64,000 nucleotides of DNA from Pararhizobium_B sp963838155 (GTDB lineage Bacteria > Pseudomonadota > Alphaproteobacteria > Rhizobiales > Rhizobiaceae). The position numbers and the translations under genes are program-made. Below are positions 1 through 8,455 of the stretch, piece after piece; position 1 is the first letter of the stretch, and each line of letters opens with the position of its first letter. The notes under the pieces were generated by a model. That model saw only the letters and a program-made list of their open reading frames with translations, had not been told where the DNA came from and searched no databases. Location: NCBI GenBank assembly GCA_963838155.1, contig CAWIQE010000036.1, forward strand, positions 186,001-250,000. Direction: 5' to 3'.

Positions 1-689
1 GCCGGGAAGCGGTCGCCGGCAATGTCGACGGTGCCGTCGAGCACGTAGAGTGCCCGTTCTTCCCACTCGGCGCGCACAGGAACGGTTGCGCCGGCAGAAA
101 GCCGCACGTCGACATAGAGGGTGTCCGAAAACACCGGGACCGGCGACACCTTGCCCTCGTAGCGCCCGATGATGACGCGAGCCTGAATGCCGTCCTCCGC
201 GATTTCCGGCAGGTCGGCGCGGACCGTGCGCATGAACTGCGGCGCCATTTCCTCCTGCGCATCCGGCAGCGCCAGCCAGGTCTGCAGCCCGGACAGCGGC
301 TGCGGCTTGCCGCGCGCTTCCTCCGGCGAGCGCTCCGAATGCACGATGCCGCGGCCGGCCGTCATCAGGTTGATGTCGCCCGGTTCGACGACCATGGCCG
401 TGCCGAGGCTGTCGCGATGGCGGATGTGGCCGTCGAAGAGGTAGGTGACGGTCGAAAGCCCGATATGCGGATGCGGCCGCACGTCCAGCGCCTGGTCGCT
501 CCGCAGTATCGCCGGTCCCATGCGGTCGAAGAAGATGAAGGGGCCGACGAGCCGCCGCCTGGCGCTCGGCAGCGCCCGGCGCACCTCGAACCCCCCGATG
601 TCCTTCGCGCTGGCGACGATCATCGTCTCGACCGCGTCGCAGGTTCGGGCGTCGCCGGGAACGGGGTCGGGTCCTGGAAAGAAGCTCAT
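1..689 (-). CDS. Pirin family protein (partial, runs off the left edge)
   Basis: Cupin-fold protein of the pirin family; some members have quercetinase activity, others act as regulators, so the role here is not fixed. The visible N-terminal 229 residues carry the family hallmarks RPHPHIGLSTVTYLF, then HRDSLG, then AGRGIVHSE, which hold the metal-binding histidines and glutamate of the N-terminal cupin. The start ATG (complement of 687-689) begins MSFFPGPDPV. The C-terminal cupin is beyond the window. It is transcribed away from the SDR gene at 862-1566 with 172 bases between them. The family call is firm; substrate and function are not inferable. Confidence 0.9.
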   Translation of the reverse strand, partial: MSFFPGPDPVPGDARTCDAVETMIVASAKDIGGFEVRRALPSARRRLVGPFIFFDRMGPAILRSDQALDVRPHPHIGLSTVTYLFDGHIRHRDSLGTAMVVEPGDINLMTAGRGIVHSERSPEEARGKPQPLSGLQTWLALPDAQEEMAPQFMRTVRADLPEIAEDGIQARVIIGRYEGKVSPVPVFSDTLYVDVRLSAGATVPVRAEWEERALYVLDGTVDIAGDRFP

Positions 690-861
690 GTCAGGCCTCC
701 GGCAGAAAGGAAGAAAGGTCGCGCCTCGCCGGCGGCACGATGCTTGCTGCCGCATGGCGGAGAAACCATGGCAGATCGGGAGGACCCTGTCTCGACACGT
801 TTTCGGCCTGGCCCGAAATTGCCGCGTCCGGGTCGCTGCCGCGCGCATTCCGGCGGCCGGG

Positions 862-1566
862 TCAGGACAGGCCGCTCACCGGGACGAGCGCGCCGTGCAC
901 GGCCTTGGCGTCCTCCGAGCAGAGGAACCGCATGACCGCGGCGAGGTCGGCGGGGCTGACCCATTTCCGCGGGTCCGCCTTCGGCATCGCCGCCCGGTTC
1001 TGGGGCGTGTCGATGACGCCCGGCAGCACGCAATTGACGTTGATCCCCTTCTCCCGCAGTTCCGCGGAGAGCAATTCCGTGATCCTCAGGACCGCGCTCT
1101 TGGCGGCGGCATAGGGACCCATACGGGCCGAGCCCTTCAACGCCGCCCCGGCGCCGACCGTGACGATCTTGCCGGCCCCGCGCGCGACCATGCCGGGAAC
1201 GACGGCGCGCGCCGTGTTGACGAGCGTCGCCGCGTTGACGTCCATCATGTCGGTCCAGTCTTGGGCCGAGGTCTCGTCCACCGTCGCGCCCATGCGGAAC
1301 GCGCCCGCGGTCGCGCAGACCGCATGGATCGGCCCCAGTTCGCCTTCGATGCGGGCGACGGCCGCTTCCGTCGCGTGGGGGTCGGCGAGGTTCGCCGCCA
1401 CTTTCAGGTACCCCGCGCCCTCGCCGGGGAAGGCGGCGTCGAGCGACGCTTCGCCGCTGGCCAGGAGCGCCAGCCGCGCACCGTCGGCCCGGAAGGCCTC
1501 GGCGACGGCGCGTCCGAGATTTCCGCTCGCACCGGTTATCAGGACGATCTTGCCTTCGAACGACAT
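862..1566 (-). CDS. SDR family oxidoreductase
   Basis: Short-chain dehydrogenase/reductase of 234 residues, the usual length for a classical SDR. The Rossmann cofactor motif GASGNLG lies near residue 12, and the catalytic stretch YAAAKSAVLRITE supplies the YxxxK pair, followed by the INVNCVLPGVIDTP segment typical of the family. It should be an NAD(P)-dependent cytosolic oxidoreductase; the substrate cannot be read from sequence. It lies upstream of nothing on its strand except the pirin gene, and 19 bases downstream of xseB in the direction of transcription, so it may be the last gene of the deacetylase-xseB-SDR run. Confidence 0.9.
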   Translation of the reverse strand: MSFEGKIVLITGASGNLGRAVAEAFRADGARLALLASGEASLDAAFPGEGAGYLKVAANLADPHATEAAVARIEGELGPIHAVCATAGAFRMGATVDETSAQDWTDMMDVNAATLVNTARAVVPGMVARGAGKIVTVGAGAALKGSARMGPYAAAKSAVLRITELLSAELREKGINVNCVLPGVIDTPQNRAAMPKADPRKWVSPADLAAVMRFLCSEDAKAVHGALVPVSGLS

Positions 1567-1585
1567 GCGGATCCCTCTCCGGCCG

Positions 1586-1855
1586 TCACTCCGCGTCGAG
1601 CGGTTCGACCCCTTGCGGCTTGCCGTTGCGATCGAGCCGGATCTTCTCGATCCGGTTCTCGGCCGCCTCCAATAGCCTCTCGCAGTGCTTCTTCAGCGCT
1701 TCGCCCCGTTCGTAGATCTCGATGGACTTGTCGAGCGGCACGTCCCCGCGCTCGAGATGATCGACGATCCGTTCGAGCTGGTCGACGGCCTGCTCGAATG
1801 TCATTTCGCTGATATCTTTGTTTTTCTCCCCTTCGGCAGGGGTCGGATCGGACAT
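1586..1855 (-). CDS. xseB: Exodeoxyribonuclease VII small subunit
   Basis: Small subunit of exonuclease VII, which with XseA degrades single-stranded DNA to oligonucleotides. The 89-residue product shows the XseB core FEQAVDQLERIVDHLERGD followed by LDKSIEIYERGEALKKHCE, two amphipathic helices characteristic of the family. The start ATG sits only 3 bases after the deacetylase stop codon at 1859, so the two are very probably cotranscribed, an arrangement common in Hyphomicrobiales. xseA is not in the window. Confidence 0.96.
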   Translation of the reverse strand: MSDPTPAEGEKNKDISEMTFEQAVDQLERIVDHLERGDVPLDKSIEIYERGEALKKHCERLLEAAENRIEKIRLDRNGKPQGVEPLDAE

Positions 1856-1858
1856 CGG

Positions 1859-2785
1859 TCAGCCTCTCGTCAGTCTGAGGATATGCACGGCCGCCAACTC
1901 GGCGAGCCCCACCAGATCGTAGCCGCCTTCGAGCACGCTGACGACCCGGTTGCCGCAAAAGCGCCCCGCGACGTCGAGCAGCTTGCCCGTCGCCCAGTCG
2001 AAATCGTCGGCCACGAGATTGATCTCGGCGAGCGGGTCGCGATAGTGCGCGTCGAACCCGGCCGAAATGATGATCAGGTCCGGTCGCGCCTCGTCCAGCG
2101 CCGGCAGCACGCGGCTCTTGAAGGCATCGCGGAAATGGTCGCTGCCGTCATTGGCCGACAGCGGCGCGTTGACGATGTTGCCGGCGCCGGTCTCCGACTT
2201 GGCGCCGCTGCCCGGGAAGAGGGGCATCTGGTGCGTCGAGCAGTAGACCACCGACGGGTCGTCCCAGAAGATGTCCTGCGTCCCGTTGCCGTGATGGACG
2301 TCGAAATCGACGATCGCGACGCGTTCGAGACCGCGCTGCCTCACCGCATGGCGGGCGGCGATGGCCACCTGGTTGAAGAGGCAGAAGCCCATGGCGCGGT
2401 CGCGTTCGGCATGGTGGCCGGGCGGCCGCGTGGCGACGAACGCGTTGTCGGCCGCCCCGTCCAGGACGGCGTCGACCGCTGCGATGGCGCCCCCGACGCC
2501 GGCGAGCGCGGCCTCCAGGCTACGGGAAGAGACGCTGGTATCGGCGTCGATGCGTCCGAGGCCTGCCTCCGGGATCGCGCGCTCGATGCGCTGCAGGTAA
2601 TGCTCGGGATGGGCCAGAAGAACCGCCTCGGGCGCCGCCGGCACGGCTTCCTGCCGGTCGAGTTCGCCGAAGCGCTCGTGCTCGAGCGCGGCCTCGATCG
2701 CGCGCAGCCGGTCCGGCCGTTCCGGGTGCCCCGGCGGCACCAGGTGCTCGAGACAGACGGGATTGGAATAGTACCGCGTGGTCAT
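1859..2785 (-). CDS. Histone deacetylase family protein (acetoin utilisation deacetylase type)
   Basis: Zinc-dependent deacetylase of the arginase/deacetylase fold, 308 residues. The visible catalytic elements are RPPGHHAE (tandem active-site histidines), DFDVHHGNGTQ (zinc ligands Asp and His), ISAGFDAHYRDP and the C-terminal LEGGYDL. Bacterial members act on acetylpolyamines or acetylated proteins; the specific substrate is unknown. I chose the ATG at complement 2783-2785 (MTTRYYSNP), since homologues begin with a similar short strand and the frame upstream is low-quality sequence. It is the first gene of a probable operon with xseB. Confidence 0.93.
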   Translation of the reverse strand: MTTRYYSNPVCLEHLVPPGHPERPDRLRAIEAALEHERFGELDRQEAVPAAPEAVLLAHPEHYLQRIERAIPEAGLGRIDADTSVSSRSLEAALAGVGGAIAAVDAVLDGAADNAFVATRPPGHHAERDRAMGFCLFNQVAIAARHAVRQRGLERVAIVDFDVHHGNGTQDIFWDDPSVVYCSTHQMPLFPGSGAKSETGAGNIVNAPLSANDGSDHFRDAFKSRVLPALDEARPDLIIISAGFDAHYRDPLAEINLVADDFDWATGKLLDVAGRFCGNRVVSVLEGGYDLVGLAELAAVHILRLTRG

Positions 2786-2994
2786 GCAAAGGCTCCACGG
2801 AGCTCGGGCCGCCGGTCGTCTCGAGGCTGGGCCGCTCCATACCGGTTGAATGTCGTGCCGACGTCCCTTCGTCTGCTGATGGCGGCCCTCCCGGCCGTCC
2901 ATCCTCCGGCGATCCCGGCCGGCGATCGCGGCGAGCATAGGGTGTCCCCGCCCGCCCGTCCATGACGACGGTGGTTTTGCACCGGCTTTCCCGG

Positions 2995-4092
2995 TCAGTC
3001 GAGGCGGCCGGTCTGGCCCCTGTCGCGCAGGTAGTGGTCGGCGATCACGCAGGCGAGCATCGCCTCTCCGATCGGCACCGCCCTCAGGCCGACGCATGGA
3101 TCGTGGCGGCCCTTGGTGCGGACGTCGATCTCGTTGCCGTCGCTGTCGACGCTTCTGCGTTCGGTCAGGATCGACGACGTCGGCTTGACGGCGAAGCGGG
3201 CGACCACCGGCATCCCGGTGGAAATCCCGCCGAGCACTCCGCCGGCATTGTTGGACAGGAAGACCGGATTGCCGTCCGGCCCCATGCGCATCTCGTCGGC
3301 GTTCTCCTCGCCGGTGATGCGGGCGGCCTCGAAGCCGTTGCCGATCTCGACGCCCTTGACCGCGTTGATCGACATCAGCGCCGCGGCGATGTCCTGGTCG
3401 AGCTTGGCGTAGATCGGCGCGCCGATGCCGGCCGGCACGCCTTCGGCGACGACCTCCACGATGGCGCCCACCGAGGACCCGCGCTTCCTGATCTCGTCCA
3501 GATACTCCTCCCATACCGGCACGATGCCGGGATCGGGGGCGAAGAACGGGTTCCTGCCGACCTCGTCCCAGTCCCAACGGCTGCGGTCGACGGGCTTTTC
3601 GCCGATCTGCACGAGCGCTCCCCGCACCCGCATGCCCGGGACGATCCGGCGGGCGAGGCCGCCGGCCGCCACCCGCGCCGCGGTCTCCCGGGCCGAGGAC
3701 CGGCCGCCGCCGCGATAGTCGCGAATGCCGTATTTGACGTCGTAGGTGTAGTCGGCGTGTCCCGGCCGGTAGCGCGTGGCGATCTCGGAATAGTCCTTCG
3801 ACCGCTGGTCGGTGTTCTCGATCATCATCGACACGGGCGTGCCCGTCGTCGTCATCGTCACGCCGTCCTCGTCCGGCAGCACGCCGGAGAGGATCCGCAC
3901 CTCGTCGGCCTCCCGCCGCTGGGTCACGAAGCGCGACTGGCCCGGCTTGCGGCGGTCGAGCCAGTGCTGGATCTCGGCTCGCGTGAAGCGGATGCCCGGC
4001 GGGCAGCCGTCGACGACGCAGCCGAGCGCCGGTCCGTGGCTCTCGCCCCAGGTCGTGACCCGAAAGAGATGGCCGAAAGTATTGTGGGACAT
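2995..4092 (-). CDS. aroC: Chorismate synthase
   Basis: Converts 5-enolpyruvylshikimate-3-phosphate to chorismate, the last step of the shikimate pathway, using reduced FMN. The 365-residue product is the usual length. It begins MSHNTFGHLFRVTTWGESHG, the conserved AroC N-terminus, and contains YRPGHADYTYDVKYG, RGGGRSSARETAARVAAG and GKGVEIGNGF-like segments of the FMN and substrate site. The gene stands alone on the minus strand, 82 bases downstream of the histidine phosphatase start region, with a fragment of the dispersed palindromic repeat in between. Confidence 0.97.
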   Translation of the reverse strand: MSHNTFGHLFRVTTWGESHGPALGCVVDGCPPGIRFTRAEIQHWLDRRKPGQSRFVTQRREADEVRILSGVLPDEDGVTMTTTGTPVSMMIENTDQRSKDYSEIATRYRPGHADYTYDVKYGIRDYRGGGRSSARETAARVAAGGLARRIVPGMRVRGALVQIGEKPVDRSRWDWDEVGRNPFFAPDPGIVPVWEEYLDEIRKRGSSVGAIVEVVAEGVPAGIGAPIYAKLDQDIAAALMSINAVKGVEIGNGFEAARITGEENADEMRMGPDGNPVFLSNNAGGVLGGISTGMPVVARFAVKPTSSILTERRSVDSDGNEIDVRTKGRHDPCVGLRAVPIGEAMLACVIADHYLRDRGQTGRLD

Positions 4093-4143
4093 CCGTTTTT
4101 CACCATTGCCAGGCGCGGCGCCCGGGCCGCGATACCGCGCGTT

Positions 4144-4180
4144 CTAGCGCGTTTCCACTTTTCCTGGAAGCGCTCTAGAG
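4144..4180. repeat. Dispersed palindromic repeat, truncated copy
   Basis: An inverted, partial copy of the family whose best copies are at 20461 and 56011. The minus strand reads GAGCGCTTCCAGGAAAAGTG and then AAACGCGC. The TAG stop codon of the histidine phosphatase gene (complement 4175-4177) lies inside the repeat, so the element abuts or forms the end of that gene. Confidence 0.7.
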
Positions 4181-4759
4181 CCACCGGGCGCTGGCGTCCT
4201 CGATCTTCAGGATGCGGTCCTGCGGCACGTCCGCCGCCGCCGCCTCGGCGCCCGACAGGCCTGCCACCAGGTGGAAGAGGCAGCGGATGATGCCCCCGTG
4301 GCAGACGCACACGGTCGGCTGCCGCGCCGTCGCCAGCCAGCCGCCGACCCGTCGGGCGAGCATCTCGTAGCTTTCGGCCCCCTCGCCGGGCGGCAGGAAG
4401 CCCCATTTGTCGCCCTTGCGCCGCCGTACGCTCGGGCGGTCGGTCAGGGCGATCTCCTCCAGCGTCCGTCCCTCCCAGTCGCCGAAGGAGAGTTCGATCA
4501 GCCGGTCGTCGGTGCGGTAGCCGGTGGGCTCCAGCATCATCGCGGCGCGGACGAGCTCCATCGTCTCGCGCGTTCGCTTGAGTGGACTGGCGACGTAGTC
4601 GAACCCGTCGGCCGATCGGCCGAGGAGCGCGGCGAGCTTTTCGCCGTTCCCGGTCGCCTGCGCGCGTCCGACCGCATTCAGTTCGATGTCCCTCGACCCC
4701 TGCAGGCGCTCCGCGACGTTCCAGTCGGTCTGGCCATGGCGGATGACGTAGATCAGCAC
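4175..4759 (-). CDS. Histidine phosphatase family protein
   Basis: Phosphoglycerate-mutase-like histidine phosphatase of 194 residues. The N-terminal IRHGQTDWN is the RHG catalytic motif with the phosphorylated histidine; TRETMELV and the second histidine in VCVCHGGIIRCL complete the active site. Members are small cytosolic phosphatases (cofactor-dependent mutases, alpha-ribazole phosphatase and others); nothing in the context picks one. Its last codons and stop lie in a repeat element. It is 61 bases downstream of the fabI stop-to-start boundary on the same strand and could be cotranscribed with fabI. Confidence 0.93.
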   Translation of the reverse strand: MLIYVIRHGQTDWNVAERLQGSRDIELNAVGRAQATGNGEKLAALLGRSADGFDYVASPLKRTRETMELVRAAMMLEPTGYRTDDRLIELSFGDWEGRTLEEIALTDRPSVRRRKGDKWGFLPPGEGAESYEMLARRVGGWLATARQPTVCVCHGGIIRCLFHLVAGLSGAEAAAADVPQDRILKIEDASARWL

Positions 4760-4820
4760 GGCAACTCCCTGGTGGGGCCGGCGGCCGCGGCCGGGCCCGG
4801 TTCCGGCCTCGTTGCCGGGT

Positions 4821-5639
4821 TCAGTCCTTCACCGTGGAGATGTCCGGCGCGTCGACGGCCTTCATGCCGACCGTGTGATAGCCGGAATCGACGTGATGGA
4901 CCTCGCCGGTCACGCCGCGGGACAGGTCCGACAGAAGATAGAGCGCCGAATCCCCGACTTCCTCGATCGTGACCGACCGCTTCAGCGGCGCGTTGTACTC
5001 GTTCCATTTCAGGATGTAGCGGAAGTCGCCGATGCCGGAGGCCGCAAGCGTGCGGATCGGCCCAGCCGAGACGGCGTTGACGCGGATGTGGCGGCCCCCG
5101 AGATCCACCGCGAGATAGCGCACGCTGGCTTCGAGCGCCGCCTTGGCGACCCCCATCACGTTATAATGCGGCATCACCTTTTCCGCTCCGTAATAGGTGA
5201 GCGTCAGGATCGAGCCGCCGTCGTTCATGATCTTCTCGGCGCGCTGCGCCACCGCCGTCAGCGAGTAGACCGAAATGTCCATCGTCCGGGCGAAGTTGTC
5301 GCGCGAGGTCTCGATGTAGCGGCCGGTGAGTTCGTCCTTGTCCGAGAAGGCGATGGCATGCACGAGGAAGTCGATCTTGCCCCACGTCTTTCCGAGATTG
5401 GCGAAGACCGCATCGATCGAGCCGGGATCGGTCACGTCGCAATGGCCGGCGACGATCGCGCCCAGTTCGCCGGCAAGCGGCTCGACCCGCTTCTTGAGCG
5501 CGTCGCCCTGGTAGGTGAGGGCCAGTTTCGCCCCGGCATCGGCGCAGGCCTTGGCAATGCCCCACGCGATCGAACGGTTGTTGGCGACGCCCATGATGAC
5601 GCCCCGTTTGCCGTTCATGAGACCGGTTGCCTGGACCAT
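4821..5639 (-). CDS. fabI: Enoyl-[acyl-carrier-protein] reductase (NADH)
   Basis: Catalyses the last reduction of each fatty acid elongation cycle. The 272-residue product has the FabI variant of the SDR fold: GVANNRSIAWGIAKACADAG at the nucleotide site, SILTLTYYGAEKVMPHYNVM and GVAKAALEASVRYLA giving the Tyr-x6-Lys catalytic pair, and INAVSAGPIRTLAASGI-like substrate loop. Start ATG at complement 5637-5639 opens MVQATGLMNGKRGVIMGVAN. The neighbouring histidine phosphatase lies downstream. Note that related rhizobia often carry two fabI genes; only one is in this window. Confidence 0.96.
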   Translation of the reverse strand: MVQATGLMNGKRGVIMGVANNRSIAWGIAKACADAGAKLALTYQGDALKKRVEPLAGELGAIVAGHCDVTDPGSIDAVFANLGKTWGKIDFLVHAIAFSDKDELTGRYIETSRDNFARTMDISVYSLTAVAQRAEKIMNDGGSILTLTYYGAEKVMPHYNVMGVAKAALEASVRYLAVDLGGRHIRVNAVSAGPIRTLAASGIGDFRYILKWNEYNAPLKRSVTIEEVGDSALYLLSDLSRGVTGEVHHVDSGYHTVGMKAVDAPDISTVKD

Positions 5640-5760
5640 GTCCTTCTCCTTGAACCAGAAAGGTAAGTCAGGCTATGGCACAGCCGCCTGAAGCGTTCAA
5701 GCTGGCAGTTCCGGCTCCCACAGCTCTTGCCGCGATCGGCCGGCGGCGGTCTCTCCGGCG

Positions 5761-6846
5761 TCAGACGTAGACGCCTTCCCTGCGCTGCTTCATCACCTCC
5801 ACGATGCGTGGATCCGCGCTTTCGGGGAGGACGACACGGAGATGGACGAGCAGGTCGCCGCGCCCGTGTCCCGCGTCGTCGCCGGCGTCGTCCCGGGCAT
5901 CGTCCCCGGCCCGGGGCAGGCCGCGGGCGGCAACGCGCAGGGTCCGGTCGGAGCCCGACCAGGCCGGTACCGTAAGCCGGATCGGTCCGTCCAGCGTCTC
6001 GAACGTTTCGACGCCGCCGAGCACGGCGGTTTCCAGATCGATAGCCAGCGTGGCGTGCACGTCCCTGCCGGCATGCCGGAAGCGCTCCGACGGGGCATAG
6101 GCTACCGTGAGTTCGACCGGACCCGGAAGGCCCGTCTTCTCGGGCGCAAGGACCAGCACGGATCCGTCCTCCGTCCCGCGGGCGATATCGGCCAGCAGGT
6201 GGCGCCCGTCCGGCAGCGCCGCTTCGACCGTACCGCCGGTGACGATCGTGGCGAGCGGCACGCTCGCCGTCGCCCTCAGGGTCTCGTCGGTCGGTTGCGC
6301 CGCGTCCTTGTCCGGCGATCCGCTTCGCCGGGGGCGCGAGCGCCGGCCGAACAGCGCGTTGAGCGCAAGGAGCACGGTGCGGCCGTTGGGCAGGCCGCGC
6401 ACCTCCTCCGGCTTCTCGGCCTCCGCCGGGGGCGCCGGGGCTTCGTCGCCGGCCGCAGCGTCGAGGCTCGGCGCGTCGTCGATCGTCTTGCGCGGCGGCG
6501 TCACGCCGAAGATGCGCTCCATCATCTCGTCGTCGCTCGGCTCCGGAGCCTCGCCACCTTGCGGTTCGGGCGCAGCGGGCCCTGCCGCCGCCGCAGCGCG
6601 GGGCGCCGGCGCCGTCGGGCGCGGCGCGCTCGCCCGCGGTCCGGCGCGCTTGCGCATGTCGGGAGAGCCGTCCTCGTCCATGAGGGCGCGATAGGCCTCG
6701 TTGATCTGGACGAACCGCTCGCGGGCCACGGGATCGCCCCTGTGGCCGTCCGGATGCCAGACCTTGGCGAGAGCCCTGTAGGCTCTCTTTATTTCGGCCT
6801 TGTCGGCGTGCCGCTCGAGGCCGAGCACGGCGTGGGGATCGTCCAT
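5761..6846 (-). CDS. DnaJ C-terminal domain-containing chaperone (CbpA-like)
   Basis: J-domain co-chaperone of 361 residues. Residues 1-65 form the J domain with the essential HPD in KVWHPDGHRGDP, which stimulates DnaK ATPase. A proline/alanine-rich linker follows, then the C-terminal substrate-binding beta domains starting near residue 185 (SVPLATIVTGGTVEAALPDG). There is no Cys-rich zinc-finger region, so it belongs to the CbpA/type II class rather than DnaJ proper. I chose ATG at complement 6844-6846 (MDDPHAVLGLERHADK) because the reading frame upstream translates the tandem repeat array. Confidence 0.9.
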   Translation of the reverse strand: MDDPHAVLGLERHADKAEIKRAYRALAKVWHPDGHRGDPVARERFVQINEAYRALMDEDGSPDMRKRAGPRASAPRPTAPAPRAAAAAGPAAPEPQGGEAPEPSDDEMMERIFGVTPPRKTIDDAPSLDAAAGDEAPAPPAEAEKPEEVRGLPNGRTVLLALNALFGRRSRPRRSGSPDKDAAQPTDETLRATASVPLATIVTGGTVEAALPDGRHLLADIARGTEDGSVLVLAPEKTGLPGPVELTVAYAPSERFRHAGRDVHATLAIDLETAVLGGVETFETLDGPIRLTVPAWSGSDRTLRVAARGLPRAGDDARDDAGDDAGHGRGDLLVHLRVVLPESADPRIVEVMKQRREGVYV

Positions 6847-6936
6847 GAAAGCCTCTTGCTGCCAGTCCTGCCATGGCGGCGGACGCGGGATCGGCGCCGA
6901 TGCTAGGGGGAAGTTGCTAAGGATCGGTTTAGGAGC

Positions 6937-7141
6937 AATTCCAGGAAAAGTGGGAACCGGTTTTCCGTCCGGAATTGCGCAAGACAGAGACTTGAATTCC
7001 AGGAAAAGTGGGAACCGGTTTTCCGTCCGGAATTGCGCAAGACAGAGACTTGAATTCCAGGAAAAGTGGGAACCGGTTTTCCGTCCGGAATTGCGCAAGA
7101 CAGAGACTTGAATTCCAGGAAAAGTGGGAACCGGTTTTCCG
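6937..7141. repeat. 58-bp tandem repeat array, 3.5 copies
   Basis: Three identical 58-bp units start at 6937, 6995 and 7053, and a 31-base partial fourth starts at 7111. Each unit contains a copy of the dispersed palindrome (AATTCCAGGAAAAGTGGGAA ... TTCCGTCCGGAATT) and a 14-base joint (GCGCAAGACAGAGACTTG at its right side). The array fills the space between the lipoprotein gene stop (7167) and the DnaJ-like gene start (6846). No spacers differ between units, so it is not a CRISPR array. Confidence 0.95.
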
Positions 7142-7166
7142 CCCGGGCAGTTCGCCGCTGCCGCGG

Positions 7167-7661
7167 TCAGCCGGTCGCCGCGCGCGTGCCGTCGGCGGGG
7201 GGCAGGGCGTCGGATCCGCGCTTCGGCCGGAATTCGATCAGCCGCCACGCGGCGTCCTGCGATCGGCAGGCCTGGCCGACATAGATCGCGACGCCGTCAT
7301 AGCTGTGCCGCGACGTCTGGAAACGGCGGCACGCGCGCCCGTCGACGCTCGCCTCGACGACATTGGAAATGACGCCCGTGGTGCCGGTCGCCGGGTTCGC
7401 CCACGGAATGCCGGCTCCGACCGTGCCGTCCGCCGCCGTCCGGGAAATGGCGGCCCGCACGACGTCCTGGTCCGAAACGGCGTCCTCTCCGGAGGGCGAG
7501 ACGGGAATCGAGCCGGTCAGGATGGGCGAGGGCGTCGTCTCCGCCCGGTCCCCGCCCGAAACGCATCCGCCGAGGATCGCCGCCAGGAAGAGTATGCCGA
7601 GAACCCTTGCGGAAACGGGCTGCAACTGGCCGCCGGGTCTCGACATTTCCATTCCGAGCAC
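7167..7661 (-). CDS. Putative lipoprotein of unknown function
   Basis: About 160-165 residues. A hydrophobic signal segment (ARVLGILFLAAILGGC) ends in a good lipobox with the acceptor Cys, so the product should be a lipid-anchored envelope protein. The remainder contains SRTAADGTVGAGIPWANPAT and CRRFQTSRHSYDGVAIYVGQ, reminiscent of the RT0821/Lpp0805 surface-protein family seen in rhizobia; I hold that only loosely. I favour the GTG at complement 7659-7661 because AAAGG lies 7 bases upstream (7669-7673); an ATG at complement 7650-7652 is the alternative. The frame is open further upstream, but that part translates a repeat. Confidence 0.7.
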   Translation of the reverse strand: MLGMEMSRPGGQLQPVSARVLGILFLAAILGGCVSGGDRAETTPSPILTGSIPVSPSGEDAVSDQDVVRAAISRTAADGTVGAGIPWANPATGTTGVISNVVEASVDGRACRRFQTSRHSYDGVAIYVGQACRSQDAAWRLIEFRPKRGSDALPPADGTRAATG

Positions 7662-7690
7662 GAATATGCCTTTCGACGCGAGTGCGTTTT

Positions 7691-7735
7691 GAGCGCTTCC
7701 GGGAAAATCGGAGACCGGTTTCCGTCCGGAAACGC
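7691..7735. repeat. Dispersed palindromic repeat copy
   Basis: A diverged copy: GAGCGCTTCCGGGAAAATCG then GAGACCGGTTTCCGTCCGG and AAACGC. It sits in the divergent interval between the lipoprotein gene (minus) and pdxH (plus), so it lies in or next to both promoters. Confidence 0.75.
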
Positions 7736-7807
7736 CTGAAATCAATCATATGGACCGGTTCGGGGATTCATCGAGGTCTTGAACGGGTCCGGGATCGGAG
7801 AAGAAGT

Positions 7808-8437
7808 ATGACGGAGCGCAGGTTAACGTCCGGTGACTTTACCGAAGCTGGTGACCCGGTCGCTTTGTTCCTCGACTGGCTCGAGGATGCGCGAAATTCG
7901 GAGCCGAACGATCCGGCGGCGACGGCGCTCGCCACCGTCGACGCCGACGGGCTGCCGGACGTCCGCATGGTGCTCCTGAAGGCCGTCGACGAGCGCGGCT
8001 TCGTCTTCTACACCAATTTCGAGAGCGCCAAGGGACGCCAGATCGAGGCGTCCGGCAAGGCGGCGATGTGCTTCCACTGGAAGTCCCGCCGCCGCCAGGT
8101 GCGTCTGCGCGGCCGGACGGAGGAAGTCGGCCGCGACGAGGCGGACGCCTATTTCGCCTCCCGCCCGCGCGCCAGCCGCATCGGCGCCTGGGCCTCCGAC
8201 CAGTCGCGGCCGCTCGAAAGCCGCGCGATCCTGGAAGACCGCGTGCGCGAACTGGAGAAGGAATATCCGGAAGGCGACGTTCCGCGGCCGCCCCACTGGT
8301 CGGGCTTCAGGATCGTCCCGTCCGAAATCGAGTTCTGGCAGGACGGCGCCTTCCGCCTTCACGACCGGATCCGGTTTGCGCGCGCGGAAGGCGCAAGAGG
8401 CGAGGGCGGATGGCGCAAGCAGCGGCTCTACCCGTGA
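7808..8437 (+). CDS. pdxH: Pyridoxamine 5'-phosphate oxidase
   Basis: FMN-dependent oxidase making pyridoxal 5'-phosphate from PNP or PMP, the last step of vitamin B6 synthesis and salvage. The 209-residue product has the family landmarks DADGLPDVRMVLLKAVDERG, FYTNFESAKGRQI, RQVRLRGRTEEV, RPRASRIGAWASDQSRPL and the C-terminal RFARAEG..GWRKQRLYP. I chose ATG at 7808, preceded by GGAG at 7797-7800 with 7-base spacing, over an open upstream extension that translates the repeat at 7691. Confidence 0.96.
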   Translation: MTERRLTSGDFTEAGDPVALFLDWLEDARNSEPNDPAATALATVDADGLPDVRMVLLKAVDERGFVFYTNFESAKGRQIEASGKAAMCFHWKSRRRQVRLRGRTEEVGRDEADAYFASRPRASRIGAWASDQSRPLESRAILEDRVRELEKEYPEGDVPRPPHWSGFRIVPSEIEFWQDGAFRLHDRIRFARAEGARGEGGWRKQRLYP

Positions 8438-8455
8438 CGCGGCAGTCGGCCGGCC

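Noticed and set aside
6937..7141. Possible CRISPR array
   Set aside because: The units are identical and contiguous without unique spacers, and the unit is derived from a dispersed repeat; no cas genes nearby.
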